A DNA stretch of 64,000 nucleotides from Asticcacaulis tiandongensis (GTDB taxonomy: Bacteria > Pseudomonadota > Alphaproteobacteria > Caulobacterales > Caulobacteraceae), in assembly GCF_006475605.1 (NCBI RefSeq), contig NZ_SSBC01000021.1:62001-126000 (forward strand), in the 5' to 3' direction. Every line of letters starts with the position of its first letter. Position 1 is the stretch's first letter. Under the pieces are notes generated by a model. The model had not been told where the DNA came from, searched no databases, and saw only the letters and a list, made by a program, of their open reading frames with translations. Made by a program: the position numbers and the translations under genes. Positions 25,714 to 34,752 of the stretch are shown one piece after another.

Positions 25714-26705
25714 ACCCTTTTCGCCAGTCTATCCTGCTGCGAATTCGCGCCCAGACCGAGGTCGGCAATGCCCGCCGTCAGGCCACAGCGCTGTCCACGC
25801 GTCTCGGCTTCTCCGAAACCGAGGCCGGTAAGGTGGCCATTGTGGCGACCGAGCTGGCGACCAATCTGGTGAAACATGCCGGCGGCGGCGAGCTTATTCT
25901 GCGCGGCCTTGATGGGCCCACCGCAGGCATTGAGCTTATGTCCCTGGACAAGGGGCCGGGTTTTGATGCCCAGATCGCCCTGCAGGACGGCTATTCGACC
26001 GTAGGCAGCGCTGGCACCGGCATGGGGGCCATAGAGCGCCTGTCCGAAAGCTTCTATACCTACAGCCTGCCCGCCCGCGGCAGTGTTCAGGTTGCCACGC
26101 TCTGGCGCACGGGCAAGGGACCAACCCCGCATGACTGCGCGGCAGTCTGTGTGCCGATCAAAGGTGAGACACACTGTGGTGACGCGTGGATGATCAGGGA
26201 TACCGGCGACGGTCTTCAGATCATGGTCTGTGACGGACTGGGACACGGTATCTTTGCGGCCGAAGCCAGCAACCGGGCGCTGGCAACCTTCGCAGCACGT
26301 GAAGGTATTCCGGCCAATCAGCTGCTGCGCCAGTTGCATAGCGCCTTACAGTCTACACGCGGCGCGGCCATATCGGTGGCTGATCTGGGGCCTCAGTCGG
26401 TCGTCTATTGCGGTGTCGGTAATATTGGCGGACATATCTATACCGGTACGCGGTCACGCGGTATGGTTTCGCACAATGGAATCGTCGGGCATCAGGCACC
26501 GCGCATCTCCGATTTCACCTATCCGCTGGTGGCCAATGACCTTGTGGTGATGCATTCGGACGGGCTGGCCCCGCACTGGAAGATCGAGGACTATCCGGGA
26601 CTGATTTACCGCCCCTGTTCGGTTATTGCCGGTGTGTTCTTCCGTGATTTCCGGCGCGCCAGAGATGACGCGACAATCGTGGTCGTGCGTCGGAGTGCGA
26701 CATGA
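25704..26705 (+). CDS. RsbT-like ATPase fused to PP2C (RsbX/SpoIIE-like) phosphatase
   Basis: Two-domain protein of 333 residues. Residues 1-135 form a GHKL ATPase domain (ELATNLVKHAGGG, DKGPGFDAQ, GTGMGAIERL). Residues 140-333 form a PP2C-type phosphatase with the metal-binding Asp sites GDAWMI, VCDGLGHGIFAA, MHSDGLAPHW and DDATIVVV. Phosphatases of this group (RsbX) reset stressosomes by removing phosphates from RsbR and RsbS. Fusion of an ATPase to the reset phosphatase is established for some bacterial stressosome loci. Its start overlaps rsbT and its end overlaps the next gene by 4 bp. Confidence 0.9.
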   Translation: MEVNPFRQSILLRIRAQTEVGNARRQATALSTRLGFSETEAGKVAIVATELATNLVKHAGGGELILRGLDGPTAGIELMSLDKGPGFDAQIALQDGYSTVGSAGTGMGAIERLSESFYTYSLPARGSVQVATLWRTGKGPTPHDCAAVCVPIKGETHCGDAWMIRDTGDGLQIMVCDGLGHGIFAAEASNRALATFAAREGIPANQLLRQLHSALQSTRGAAISVADLGPQSVVYCGVGNIGGHIYTGTRSRGMVSHNGIVGHQAPRISDFTYPLVANDLVVMHSDGLAPHWKIEDYPGLIYRPCSVIAGVFFRDFRRARDDATIVVVRRSAT

Positions 26706-28504
26706 AAATCGTTCTGGTAAAAGTCGAAATTCGCTACGAACAGGACGTGGTGCTGGCCCGCCGCCGAACGCGCCAGATTGCCCAGTTTCTGCGCTTCGAC
26801 GTTCAGGATCAGATCCGTATCGCCACGGCGGTATCTGAACTGGCGCGCAATGTATATCAATATACCTCAGGCGGCCGCGTCGAATTTTCCGTAGAATCCG
26901 CGCAATCTCGCGCAACGTCCGGTCAGCTCATTGTGACGGTATCTGATCGCGGGCGTGGCATTGCCAATCTGAAGGAAATACTGGCTGGTGATTACAGGTC
27001 TAAGACCGGCATGGGCCTTGGGATTATGGGGGCCCGCCGCCTGACTGACCATTTCGATATCGAAACCGGCAGCGAGGGCACGGTGATCTCAATCCGGTCG
27101 GCCCTGCCCCGTTCGGCACCGGAAATAAGCGGCCCGCTTGCGGCCACCCTTTCCAAAACCCTGATGCAGGAAGACCCGCAAAATCCTTTCGAAGAAATGC
27201 AAAAGCAGAATCAGGAACTGCTGGCCGCGCTTGATGAGGTGGAGCGTCAGAAAGCCCGCCTGACCGAGTTGAATGTCGAGCTTGAAGAAACCAATCAGGG
27301 CGTCATGGCCCTGTCCGGAGAACTGGAACAACGCGCCAATTTTCAGAAACGCGCCTCAGAGCTCAAGTCCGAATTTCTCTCTAATATTACCCATGAACTT
27401 CGCACACCGTTGAATTCAATCATCAGCATTTCCGGCATACTGCTTGAGCGTCTGGATGGTGACCTGACCAGTGAACAGGAAAAGCAGATAGGTTTCATTC
27501 AGAACAGTGCGCGCGGCCTCTCCGAACTGGTCAATGATGTGCTTGATCTGGCAAAGGTCGAAGCCGGCAAGGTGACTATCCGCACCTCACATTTCGAAGT
27601 CAGTGATGTGTTCCGCGTTCTGCGCGGCATGTTGCGCCCGTTACTGAAAAACGACAACTCGGTTGAGCTGGTCTTTGAGGACATGGCGGATCTGCCGATG
27701 CTGGAAACCGACGAGGACAAGGTATCGCAGATTTTGCGCAACTTCATTTCCAACAGCCTGAAATTCACCTGTCGGGGCGAGGTTCGGGTCTCTGTTGAGA
27801 CCGGCCCGGACGATACGATTATCTTCAGTGTACGTGACACCGGTATAGGCATTGCCGAAGCCGATCAGGAACGCATCTTCGGCGAATTCACCCAGGTCGA
27901 AGGCTCGCATCAGTCCCAACTTCACGGCACGGGGCTCGGGCTGCCTCTTTCGCTCAAACTGGCTCAGTTGCTTGGGGGTGATATTCGTGTGGAAAGCACG
28001 GTGGGTGTCGGCTCGACCTTTTCTCTGATCCTGCCTCGCAAATACGGGGGCGCAGAAGAAATGCCGTTCCATGACACAGGTCCGACAGAAAACCGGCCTT
28101 TTAATCGCGTGCTGATTATCGATGACCGCGAATCGGATCGCTATATCCTCAAGAAATGCCTTGCCGATCAGACCGGCGTCATCCTTGAGGCGGCGACCGG
28201 TATTGAGGGCTTACAGGCCATCCGCGAACATCGGCCCGATGTGATCTTCCTCGATCTGGTTCTGCCGGACATTTCCGGTGAAGCCATTCTGCACGAGATA
28301 AGGCGCGACGCCGATCTTGCGCACCTGCCCGTCATTATCCACAGCAGCCGAACCCTGACCCCCGAAGAGCACAGCATCCTCTTGTCCAGATCATCGGCGA
28401 TTATATCCAAGTCACTGCCCCGCACAGAACGCCGGATCGAAATCGACCGCCTGTTCCGGCAGCTTCACCAGAACCTCCGGCCGCAGGAGACGGTCAATGC
28501 CTGA
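26702..28504 (+). CDS. Hybrid histidine kinase with N-terminal RsbT-like ATPase domain
   Basis: Cytoplasmic protein of 600 residues without membrane segments. Order: RsbT-like GHKL domain (1-135; ELARNVYQYTSGG, DRGRGIANL, GMGLGIMGARRL); coiled coil (about 160-215; QKQNQELLAALDEVERQKARL); HisKA with FLSNITHELRTPLNSI (phospho-acceptor His about 230); HATPase_c (RDTGIGIAEAD, GTGLGLPLSLKLAQ); C-terminal receiver (about 475-590) with DVIFLDLVLPD holding the phospho-Asp. The N-terminal domain makes it a likely direct partner of the RsbR/RsbS complex, linking stressosome output to phosphorelay. It overlaps the genes on both sides by 4 and 8 bp. Confidence 0.9.
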   Translation: MKIVLVKVEIRYEQDVVLARRRTRQIAQFLRFDVQDQIRIATAVSELARNVYQYTSGGRVEFSVESAQSRATSGQLIVTVSDRGRGIANLKEILAGDYRSKTGMGLGIMGARRLTDHFDIETGSEGTVISIRSALPRSAPEISGPLAATLSKTLMQEDPQNPFEEMQKQNQELLAALDEVERQKARLTELNVELEETNQGVMALSGELEQRANFQKRASELKSEFLSNITHELRTPLNSIISISGILLERLDGDLTSEQEKQIGFIQNSARGLSELVNDVLDLAKVEAGKVTIRTSHFEVSDVFRVLRGMLRPLLKNDNSVELVFEDMADLPMLETDEDKVSQILRNFISNSLKFTCRGEVRVSVETGPDDTIIFSVRDTGIGIAEADQERIFGEFTQVEGSHQSQLHGTGLGLPLSLKLAQLLGGDIRVESTVGVGSTFSLILPRKYGGAEEMPFHDTGPTENRPFNRVLIIDDRESDRYILKKCLADQTGVILEAATGIEGLQAIREHRPDVIFLDLVLPDISGEAILHEIRRDADLAHLPVIIHSSRTLTPEEHSILLSRSSAIISKSLPRTERRIEIDRLFRQLHQNLRPQETVNA

Positions 28505-30023
28505 AACCATTCTGATCATCGATGATAACGAGATCAACCGTTACACCTTCTCGCGCCTGCTGACCAAGGCGGGGTTCGATACACTCGAAGCCACCGACAT
28601 GCGCGGTGGCTATGAGGCTCTGGCGGCGCAGAGTATTGATCTGATTATTCTTGATGTTCAGTTACGTGACGAAAACGGTTTCGACATCTGTCTGAGGTTA
28701 AAAAGTGACGATCACTTCAACCATATCCCTATTCTCCTGACCTCTGCGGCCTTTATCGAAGGGCGAGACCGGGCCATGGGCTTCGATTGCGGCGCCGAAG
28801 GCTATCTGACGACCCCTATCGATTCCCTTGAACTCACCGCCAGCGTCAAGGCGCTCCTGCGCATCCGTTCAGCCGAACACGCCATGCGGCAGGCCCTGCA
28901 CAAGGCCGAGCAGGCCAATCTGGCCAAAACCCAGTTTCTGGCCAATATGAGCCACGAAATCCGTACGCCTATGAATGCGATTGTCGGCCTGACCGCCTTG
29001 CTGGGCCAGACCTCTCTCGATGACAAGCAGACAAAATTCGTATCGACCCTGCAACAAAGCGCCGACTCGCTGACCATGCTGGTCAATGATCTGCTGGATA
29101 TCAGCAAAATCGAAGACAATAAGCTGGAGCTGGAAACATTACCGTTTCATCTCGCTGAACTTGTGACCCGTGTGGTCGATATCATGGGCGTCAGCGCCAC
29201 TAAAAAAGGCGTTACGCTGGAGTGCAAAGCCCATGGTGCCGATCGCTATTTTCTGGGCGACGCGCAGCGCATTCACCAGATTCTGCTTAATCTGGTGTCC
29301 AATGCCATCAAATTCACCGAAACCGGTGGGGTTGTCGTAACTATTCATGCCGCTAAAAGCAGCGTCACCATCACGGTGGCAGATACCGGCATCGGCATTC
29401 CGCCGGACAAGATCGACACGATCTTTGACAAGTTTGTTCAGGCCGACAGCTCCACGACGCGCCGGTTTGGCGGCACGGGTCTGGGCCTGTCCATTTCCCG
29501 CAGTCTGGCGGAACTGATGCACGGCACTCTGAGCGCCGAAAGCCGGTTCGGAGAAGGCTCGGTATTTACACTTCACCTGCCCCTGATGCTCAGCACAGAC
29601 GCGCAGTCACAGCCTGATGAGCCTCAGACAGCCGACATCGCCGCTGGCAAGGATATGCGCATACTGGTGGTCGAAGATAATGACGCCAACCTTCTGGTGG
29701 CGCAGTCTTATCTTGAGCAGATGGGCTTTAGCGTCATCATCGCCCATAGCGGCGCCGAAGCGCTCGAACGCATCAAGGCTGGCGGAATACAGGCCATACT
29801 GATGGACATACAGATGGAAGGTCTGGATGGCCTTGAGACGACCCGCCGCATCCGTCAGTGGGAAAAAGACACAGCGCAGACCGCTCTCCCGATTGTCGCC
29901 ATGACGGCATTTGGCATGGCCGACGATCGGGAAAAATGTCTGGCGGCCGGCATGGACGACTTCCTGTCAAAGCCCATCAACATCCCGCACTTCAAAGCCG
30001 TGATGTCGCGTTATGCCCACTGA
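28497..30023 (+). CDS. Receiver - histidine kinase - receiver hybrid protein
   Basis: Soluble protein of 508 residues: N-terminal receiver (1-120; ILIIDDNEINR, LIILDVQLRDENG), HisKA with FLANMSHEIRTPMNAI (about 150-215), HATPase_c (NLVSNAIKFT, ADTGIGIPPD, GGTGLGLSIS), and C-terminal receiver (about 385-505; ILVVEDNDANLL, ILMDIQMEGLDG, MTAFG). It has no DNA-binding or GGDEF output, so a further partner outside this operon must carry the signal on. It is the last gene of the six-gene rsb operon; a hairpin follows immediately, then a convergent gene. Confidence 0.9.
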   Translation: MPETILIIDDNEINRYTFSRLLTKAGFDTLEATDMRGGYEALAAQSIDLIILDVQLRDENGFDICLRLKSDDHFNHIPILLTSAAFIEGRDRAMGFDCGAEGYLTTPIDSLELTASVKALLRIRSAEHAMRQALHKAEQANLAKTQFLANMSHEIRTPMNAIVGLTALLGQTSLDDKQTKFVSTLQQSADSLTMLVNDLLDISKIEDNKLELETLPFHLAELVTRVVDIMGVSATKKGVTLECKAHGADRYFLGDAQRIHQILLNLVSNAIKFTETGGVVVTIHAAKSSVTITVADTGIGIPPDKIDTIFDKFVQADSSTTRRFGGTGLGLSISRSLAELMHGTLSAESRFGEGSVFTLHLPLMLSTDAQSQPDEPQTADIAAGKDMRILVVEDNDANLLVAQSYLEQMGFSVIIAHSGAEALERIKAGGIQAILMDIQMEGLDGLETTRRIRQWEKDTAQTALPIVAMTAFGMADDREKCLAAGMDDFLSKPINIPHFKAVMSRYAH

Positions 30024-30036
30024 GACAGGTGGGCAT
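30013..30036. terminator. Hairpin between convergent kinase and GH2 genes
   Basis: A perfect 8-bp stem pairs ATGCCCAC (30013-30020) with GTGGGCAT (30029-30036). It covers the kinase stop codon. No T run follows, so it is a weak or Rho-assisted terminator candidate for the two convergent genes. Confidence 0.45.
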
Positions 30037-30053
30037 AAACATCGCCTGCCTTC

Positions 30054-32369
30054 TTACTTCAGTGCCTCCGATACACCCTTCCATGTGGCCCGAATCTGCC
30101 CCTTGTCTGCCTTAACCCGCACCAGAAGGCTGGCTATGCCGGCCTCTGTTGTCACGGTCGAAGGGCCGAGAATGTCATAGCCACCCGTCACCGTAAACGT
30201 GACCTCCTGACCGGATACCGGAACCACCCTGCCCGAGGCATCCACGACCTGCGCCCGTACAAAGACAGTGTCGCCGGTTGTTGGCTTAACCCCATGGTCA
30301 TCGATCCAAAGCTTAAGCCCCGTCGCCTCACCGGCAGTGACCAAAACATCTTCGGCGACAGCCTTACCGCCGATATAGGCGACCGCTTTCAATTCGCCGG
30401 GCTGGAACGCGCCCGCATCAAACGTCAGGGGTGGATTTTTCAGATTAGGGTGCTTGGCTGAGGGCGCGCCTTTCTTGCCGAGGCTTTTGCCGTTGAGGAA
30501 CAGTTCAACTTCTTCGGCGTTAGAAAATACCCGCACCTGCGGAGACGATTCTGCATTCCAGTAACTGGCGATCTCGACCATTGCCCCACCACCCCAGACA
30601 GGTGAAGATTCATCAGCCGGACGCTGTGACCGGAAGAAGGCTTCGGCAAACTTTGGCAGGCGATCAATGCTCATGGCACCGGATGCTTCGAGATCAGGCG
30701 CATAGCCACGGCCGTAATCGAACATGACCCAATAGCCGTCAGCAAAAGCCTTGGTGTTGAAATTGTCGTCATGGGCTTCGGCGAGGTTGGACGCCATTTG
30801 CAGCAAACGCGTCTCACCGCTGCCGAGCAATTGACGGCTGGAACGATCATCCGGTTTCAGATCGGCCCAGTCCGACTGATTGAAACCGGCGTTCATGGCA
30901 TAGTATTCCCAATCACCGTATTCCGATACGATCAGCGGTTTATCAGGCAAAGCTTCTTTATGACCAATGCGGTGCTGACGGGCCTGCAGATAGATGTCAT
31001 AAGTCTCAGGCTTCCAGCCTGCCGACCATCCCTGATCACCCGGATATTCGGTTTTAACTGTGCTGTGGAGCGCCTGCATCAGTTCGGCGGGCATCTGCGT
31101 CTCGTTCAGCGAACATTCCCATGCCAGCACGCTGGCATGATTGCGGTCACGCCGGATCATATCGCTACAGGTCTTGATAGCCTGCGTACTAAAGGCCGGG
31201 TCCTTGTTAAAATACTGCCAGCCCGGAATGGCATCCAGAACGATCAGACCCAGTTCATCGGCCGCATCCATAAAGGATTTTGAATGCGGATAATGCGACA
31301 GGCGAACATAGTCGAACCCGGCACGCTTGATCAGCAGCGCATCGCGGTAGTTGGCGGCATCCGACAAGGCATAGCCAATATACGGATATTCCTGATGGCG
31401 GTTCACGCCGCGCAGGAACGTCTCTTCGCCATTAATCAGAAGCTTGTCGCCATTAAACGCGAAGCGGCGGATACCAATGCGGGTCTTCGCCTCGTCCGTG
31501 TCCTTGCCCGAAGCAACGGTTGTTTTCAGATCATAGAGCGCGGGCGACTTAGGCGACCACAACTGAGGCTTCGGGACCTCTATATCCACCTCAAAGTGCC
31601 GCCGCTCACCGGCGTTCAGCGTTGCCGACACTTGCTTTGTAGCAAGCGTTTTTCCCTGCCAGACAATGGCGTGACTGACACTCACGGATCTGGAGACATT
31701 AGCGCTGTTATATACTTCGGCCTTGACCCGAACGGTCGCTGACTGGGTGTCCGCCTTGGGGTAGGTCACAAAGATACCGCCTCCGGCAGGTGTGTCCGAC
31801 CACATTTCGTCAGTCAGATGCACCGCAGGTTTTACGGTGAGTGAAACCCCGCGATACAGGCCGCCATACTGGATATAATCCAGATCTTTCAGAGGCTTTG
31901 GCCCGGTTATGACATTGTCTTCGTTGTTAATGCGCACCTGCAATTCACCGCGGCCATCCGCCAGCGCGTCGGTCACATCATAGGTAAAGGGCAAATAGCC
32001 ACCCAGATGCTGCCCCAGATGCTTGCCATCCAACCAGACGTCGGCAACATTCATTGCACCCTCAAAGCGCAAATAGGCCCGCTCACCCGGCTTAAGGGTC
32101 TTAACAATTGAGCGTTTGTAAAAGGCCGTGCCCTGCCAGGCGTTGGTAGGAATGCGGTCTTCAATACGTGCCGTGTGCGGTAGCGAAACCTGCGTCCAGC
32201 CATCAGATGGCACCTCATCCGGCGTTTTAATACCTGTGCCATCATCCCGATGAAATGACCAGCTGTCAGTCAGGATATGGACCTCGCCGCCCAGGGCCGG
32301 TGCGCCTGTCAAAACTAACATCGACATGGCGGCGCCCATAAGCGCGTTTCGTAAGTTCAGGTTCGGCAT
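30054..32369 (-). CDS. GH2-family beta-galactosidase-like enzyme, exported
   Basis: Glycoside hydrolase of 771 residues with a Sec signal (NALMGAAMSMLVLTGAPALG). Order: jelly-roll sugar-binding domain (about 30-195; RFEGAMNVADVWLDGKHLGQHLGGYLPFTYDV), Ig-like domain (about 200-300), TIM barrel (about 305-590; GVNRHQEYPYIG, acid/base Glu in AWECSLNETQ, nucleophile Glu in LIVSEYGDWE), then C-terminal Ig-like domains. Substrate may be beta-galactoside side chains, fitting the neighbouring alpha-galactosidase. I start it at 32369 (MPNLNLRNALMG), with GAGGAAC 8 bp upstream. It is separated from the upstream GH43 gene by 347 bp and may have its own promoter. Confidence 0.88.
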   Translation of the reverse strand: MPNLNLRNALMGAAMSMLVLTGAPALGGEVHILTDSWSFHRDDGTGIKTPDEVPSDGWTQVSLPHTARIEDRIPTNAWQGTAFYKRSIVKTLKPGERAYLRFEGAMNVADVWLDGKHLGQHLGGYLPFTYDVTDALADGRGELQVRINNEDNVITGPKPLKDLDYIQYGGLYRGVSLTVKPAVHLTDEMWSDTPAGGGIFVTYPKADTQSATVRVKAEVYNSANVSRSVSVSHAIVWQGKTLATKQVSATLNAGERRHFEVDIEVPKPQLWSPKSPALYDLKTTVASGKDTDEAKTRIGIRRFAFNGDKLLINGEETFLRGVNRHQEYPYIGYALSDAANYRDALLIKRAGFDYVRLSHYPHSKSFMDAADELGLIVLDAIPGWQYFNKDPAFSTQAIKTCSDMIRRDRNHASVLAWECSLNETQMPAELMQALHSTVKTEYPGDQGWSAGWKPETYDIYLQARQHRIGHKEALPDKPLIVSEYGDWEYYAMNAGFNQSDWADLKPDDRSSRQLLGSGETRLLQMASNLAEAHDDNFNTKAFADGYWVMFDYGRGYAPDLEASGAMSIDRLPKFAEAFFRSQRPADESSPVWGGGAMVEIASYWNAESSPQVRVFSNAEEVELFLNGKSLGKKGAPSAKHPNLKNPPLTFDAGAFQPGELKAVAYIGGKAVAEDVLVTAGEATGLKLWIDDHGVKPTTGDTVFVRAQVVDASGRVVPVSGQEVTFTVTGGYDILGPSTVTTEAGIASLLVRVKADKGQIRATWKGVSEALK

Positions 32370-32716
32370 TTTTTTGTTCCTCACGGATTGTCGTACCAAT
32401 GGCAAATTGAGGTCGTTTGTTCACATACACGCAGAATTTGGACACACCTCCTGACTCTGCAAATGCAGATTCAGGAAAATCGGAGGGTCTGAAAAGAAGA
32501 ATTGGCGCGCTAAACTGTCACCTGCGTGCATAGGCAGGACATTTAGCAAGTCATCTGGAATCGGGTGCCGCCATTATTCTCCCTGTTGAGGATCCGCAAG
32601 CGCGGATCTCTTTAATGACTTTGATTATAGCCTTATGATGCCTTTCTGCCCCGCTTGCGTCAACTGATGGCACCATAAATATAATACAATTAAACAGGCT
32701 TATTTTGGGCGACAGC
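32370..32716. other. Intergenic region between the double-GH43 and GH2 genes
   Basis: No gene is seen in these 347 bp. A perfect stem GATCCGC (32591-32597) / GCGGATC (32602-32608) with a 4-base loop lies about 109 bp past the GH43 stop, but lacks a clear T run in the minus direction. CCTGC-N8-GCAGG lies at 32521-32538. The region probably ends the GH43 message and starts the GH2 one. Confidence 0.5.
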
Positions 32717-34675
32717 CTATGGGGCAATGCGGCCCCTGCCATTGACAATAGGCTCACCGACATCACCAGGCTTGAATGGAACGACCATCGGGTCCATCGG
32801 CCTGATGCTGCCGTCGGGATTGAATTCCATACGCGCCAGAACCGTCTGGCGCTGATAGCCACCACCTTCGGGCAGAGCATGACGGTGATAGGCAACATAC
32901 CAGCGGTCCGTCCCCGGCACATTGACCACACTGTGGTGCGCCGTGCCCACGGCCGGGCCGTTTCTTTGCAGCACGATGAAGTCCTTGTCAGGGGTTACAA
33001 CCGGCCCGAGCGGAGACTCGGCCACGCCCCAGCCGACGCGGTAATTCGGGCTTCGGGCATCATCAATCGACCACATGAAGTAATATTGGCCATTGCGTTT
33101 AAAGACGACGGGGCCTTCGCGGTGGTCTTTCAGTTCAATAGTCATGACCGGCCCATCGACCGTGATCATGTCGCGCTTAAGCTTAACGACATTACCCAGT
33201 CGTCCATTGCCATAATAGAGATAGGCTTGCCCATCCTCATCGATGAACGGATAGGGGTCTATGGTGTTGGTTTCGATACCTGTGCCTTTAGCGAGCAAGG
33301 GTTTGCCCAATGCATCGACAAAGGGGCCGGTCGGGGATTTCGACGTGGCCACACCGATATTTCCTTCGGCGCAGAAATAGAAATAATAGGTGCCGTCACG
33401 TTCGATGGCATCTGGTGCCCAGGCCTGAATCTTACCCCAGCCAAGGTCATTGGCCACATCGAGGATCATGGCCTCACGCTTCCAGTCCACAAGGTTTTTG
33501 GATGACCAGACCGAAAAATCCGTGGTCTGCCAGTTAGGCTTATCGGAGGTGGGATAGATATAATAGGTGTCACCGAATACACGGATGGATGGGTCCGCCG
33601 TAAAGCCGTCAAGTGCGGCTGGCGGGGCCGGAACCACAGTCACCGGAGTCCCGGACGGCTTAGCGGTTTCCATTTCCCTGACCAGCCAGGCCGGCGCACT
33701 GAGGACCGTGCCGTGGCGTTGGCCCTTGGCAACGGTGACCTCAGCGGACACATCCGCCCAGTTGACCCAGTCGGTCGTTTCGAAAACGCCGTAACGGCCA
33801 TCGGCATAATAATCTACATAGAGACGGGTCTTGCCGTCCTGCGTCCTCAGGGTCGGCCCTTCGGCGCGCTGACCCGACACCAGCGGGTTTGGCATGAGCC
33901 TGTATGGCCCCAGCACAGTATCGGCCACGGCCCAGCGAATGGCCCCCCATTGCTGGCTCGCCTGACGATCGCCTTCCTTGAAGACCGCAATATAGCGCTC
34001 ACCGTCTTTGATCAGGGTGGTGTCAATATGATCAAAGCCCGGATCGATCAGCAGCTTCGGCGCGCTGAAGGTCTCGAAATCCTTCGTGGTGACATAATAG
34101 GTGCGGTTGTTCATCCGCTCATCTGAGCGGGCTTCGGCAAAGCGCCCGTCTATGTCCGACGACCAGGTGATGACATATTGTCCCGTGGCCTCGTCATAAA
34201 AGGTTTCCGGCGCCCAGGCGTTGTGGGTGCCGTCAACGCCTTCAAAAAAGGGCAGATAGGTCTGCTGTGACCAGTTGACCAGATCGGTCGAGGCGGCATA
34301 ACCGATGCCCTTGTCTTTCCAGCCCGTCGTCCACACCAGACGAAATACCCCGTCGGGGCCGCGCGTCAGGTGCGGGTCGCGCATCAGGCCACTGCCCAGC
34401 GCAGGCTTTAGGAAGACCTTTCCCATATCCTGCCATGTGCGCCCGTCATCTTCGCTGAACGACAGGTGCAGGCCGTCGCCGCTGCCCCTGAAAGAGGTGA
34501 ACAACAGGTTGCTGATCGGCCAACGCGGGCGGGTTTGGGGTGCCTGAATTTCCGTCTGAGTCTGTGCCTGCGCAGGCGGCGTAATGGGTGCGGCAGGCTG
34601 CGCCACCGCCGCCGAGGCATAGGCGAGCCACATACCGGCAAGGCCCGATCTCAGGCAGGTGTCAAGGGTGGGCAT
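32717..34675 (-). CDS. Double GH43-like beta-propeller protein, exported
   Basis: Exported protein of 652 residues (hydrophobic GLAGMWLAYASAAVAQ) carrying two consecutive GH43-type five-bladed propellers. The first (about 50-330) has LMRDPHLTRGPDGVFRLVWT, HNAWAPETFYDEATGQYVI and RAEGPTLRTQDG. The second (about 350-652) has FTADPSIRVFGDTYYIYPTSD, IQAWAPDAIERDGTYYFYF, IDPYPFIDEDGQAYLYYG, REGPVVFKRNGQYYF and AHHSVVNVPGTDRWYVAYHRH. The second half keeps the Asp, Asp and Glu pattern expected of an active GH43 (arabinofuranosidase/xylosidase or exo-galactanase). The first resembles domains found fused to GH43 and may be an enzyme or a binding module. GGAG lies 8 bp before the ATG. Confidence 0.85.
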   Translation of the reverse strand: MPTLDTCLRSGLAGMWLAYASAAVAQPAAPITPPAQAQTQTEIQAPQTRPRWPISNLLFTSFRGSGDGLHLSFSEDDGRTWQDMGKVFLKPALGSGLMRDPHLTRGPDGVFRLVWTTGWKDKGIGYAASTDLVNWSQQTYLPFFEGVDGTHNAWAPETFYDEATGQYVITWSSDIDGRFAEARSDERMNNRTYYVTTKDFETFSAPKLLIDPGFDHIDTTLIKDGERYIAVFKEGDRQASQQWGAIRWAVADTVLGPYRLMPNPLVSGQRAEGPTLRTQDGKTRLYVDYYADGRYGVFETTDWVNWADVSAEVTVAKGQRHGTVLSAPAWLVREMETAKPSGTPVTVVPAPPAALDGFTADPSIRVFGDTYYIYPTSDKPNWQTTDFSVWSSKNLVDWKREAMILDVANDLGWGKIQAWAPDAIERDGTYYFYFCAEGNIGVATSKSPTGPFVDALGKPLLAKGTGIETNTIDPYPFIDEDGQAYLYYGNGRLGNVVKLKRDMITVDGPVMTIELKDHREGPVVFKRNGQYYFMWSIDDARSPNYRVGWGVAESPLGPVVTPDKDFIVLQRNGPAVGTAHHSVVNVPGTDRWYVAYHRHALPEGGGYQRQTVLARMEFNPDGSIRPMDPMVVPFKPGDVGEPIVNGRGRIAP

Positions 34676-34752
34676 GGTGTCACTCCGTATATATCAGACG
34701 TCACTGTAAACATTCAGGCGCTTGGCGACGCGCCCAAGCGCGCGTTCTCGTC

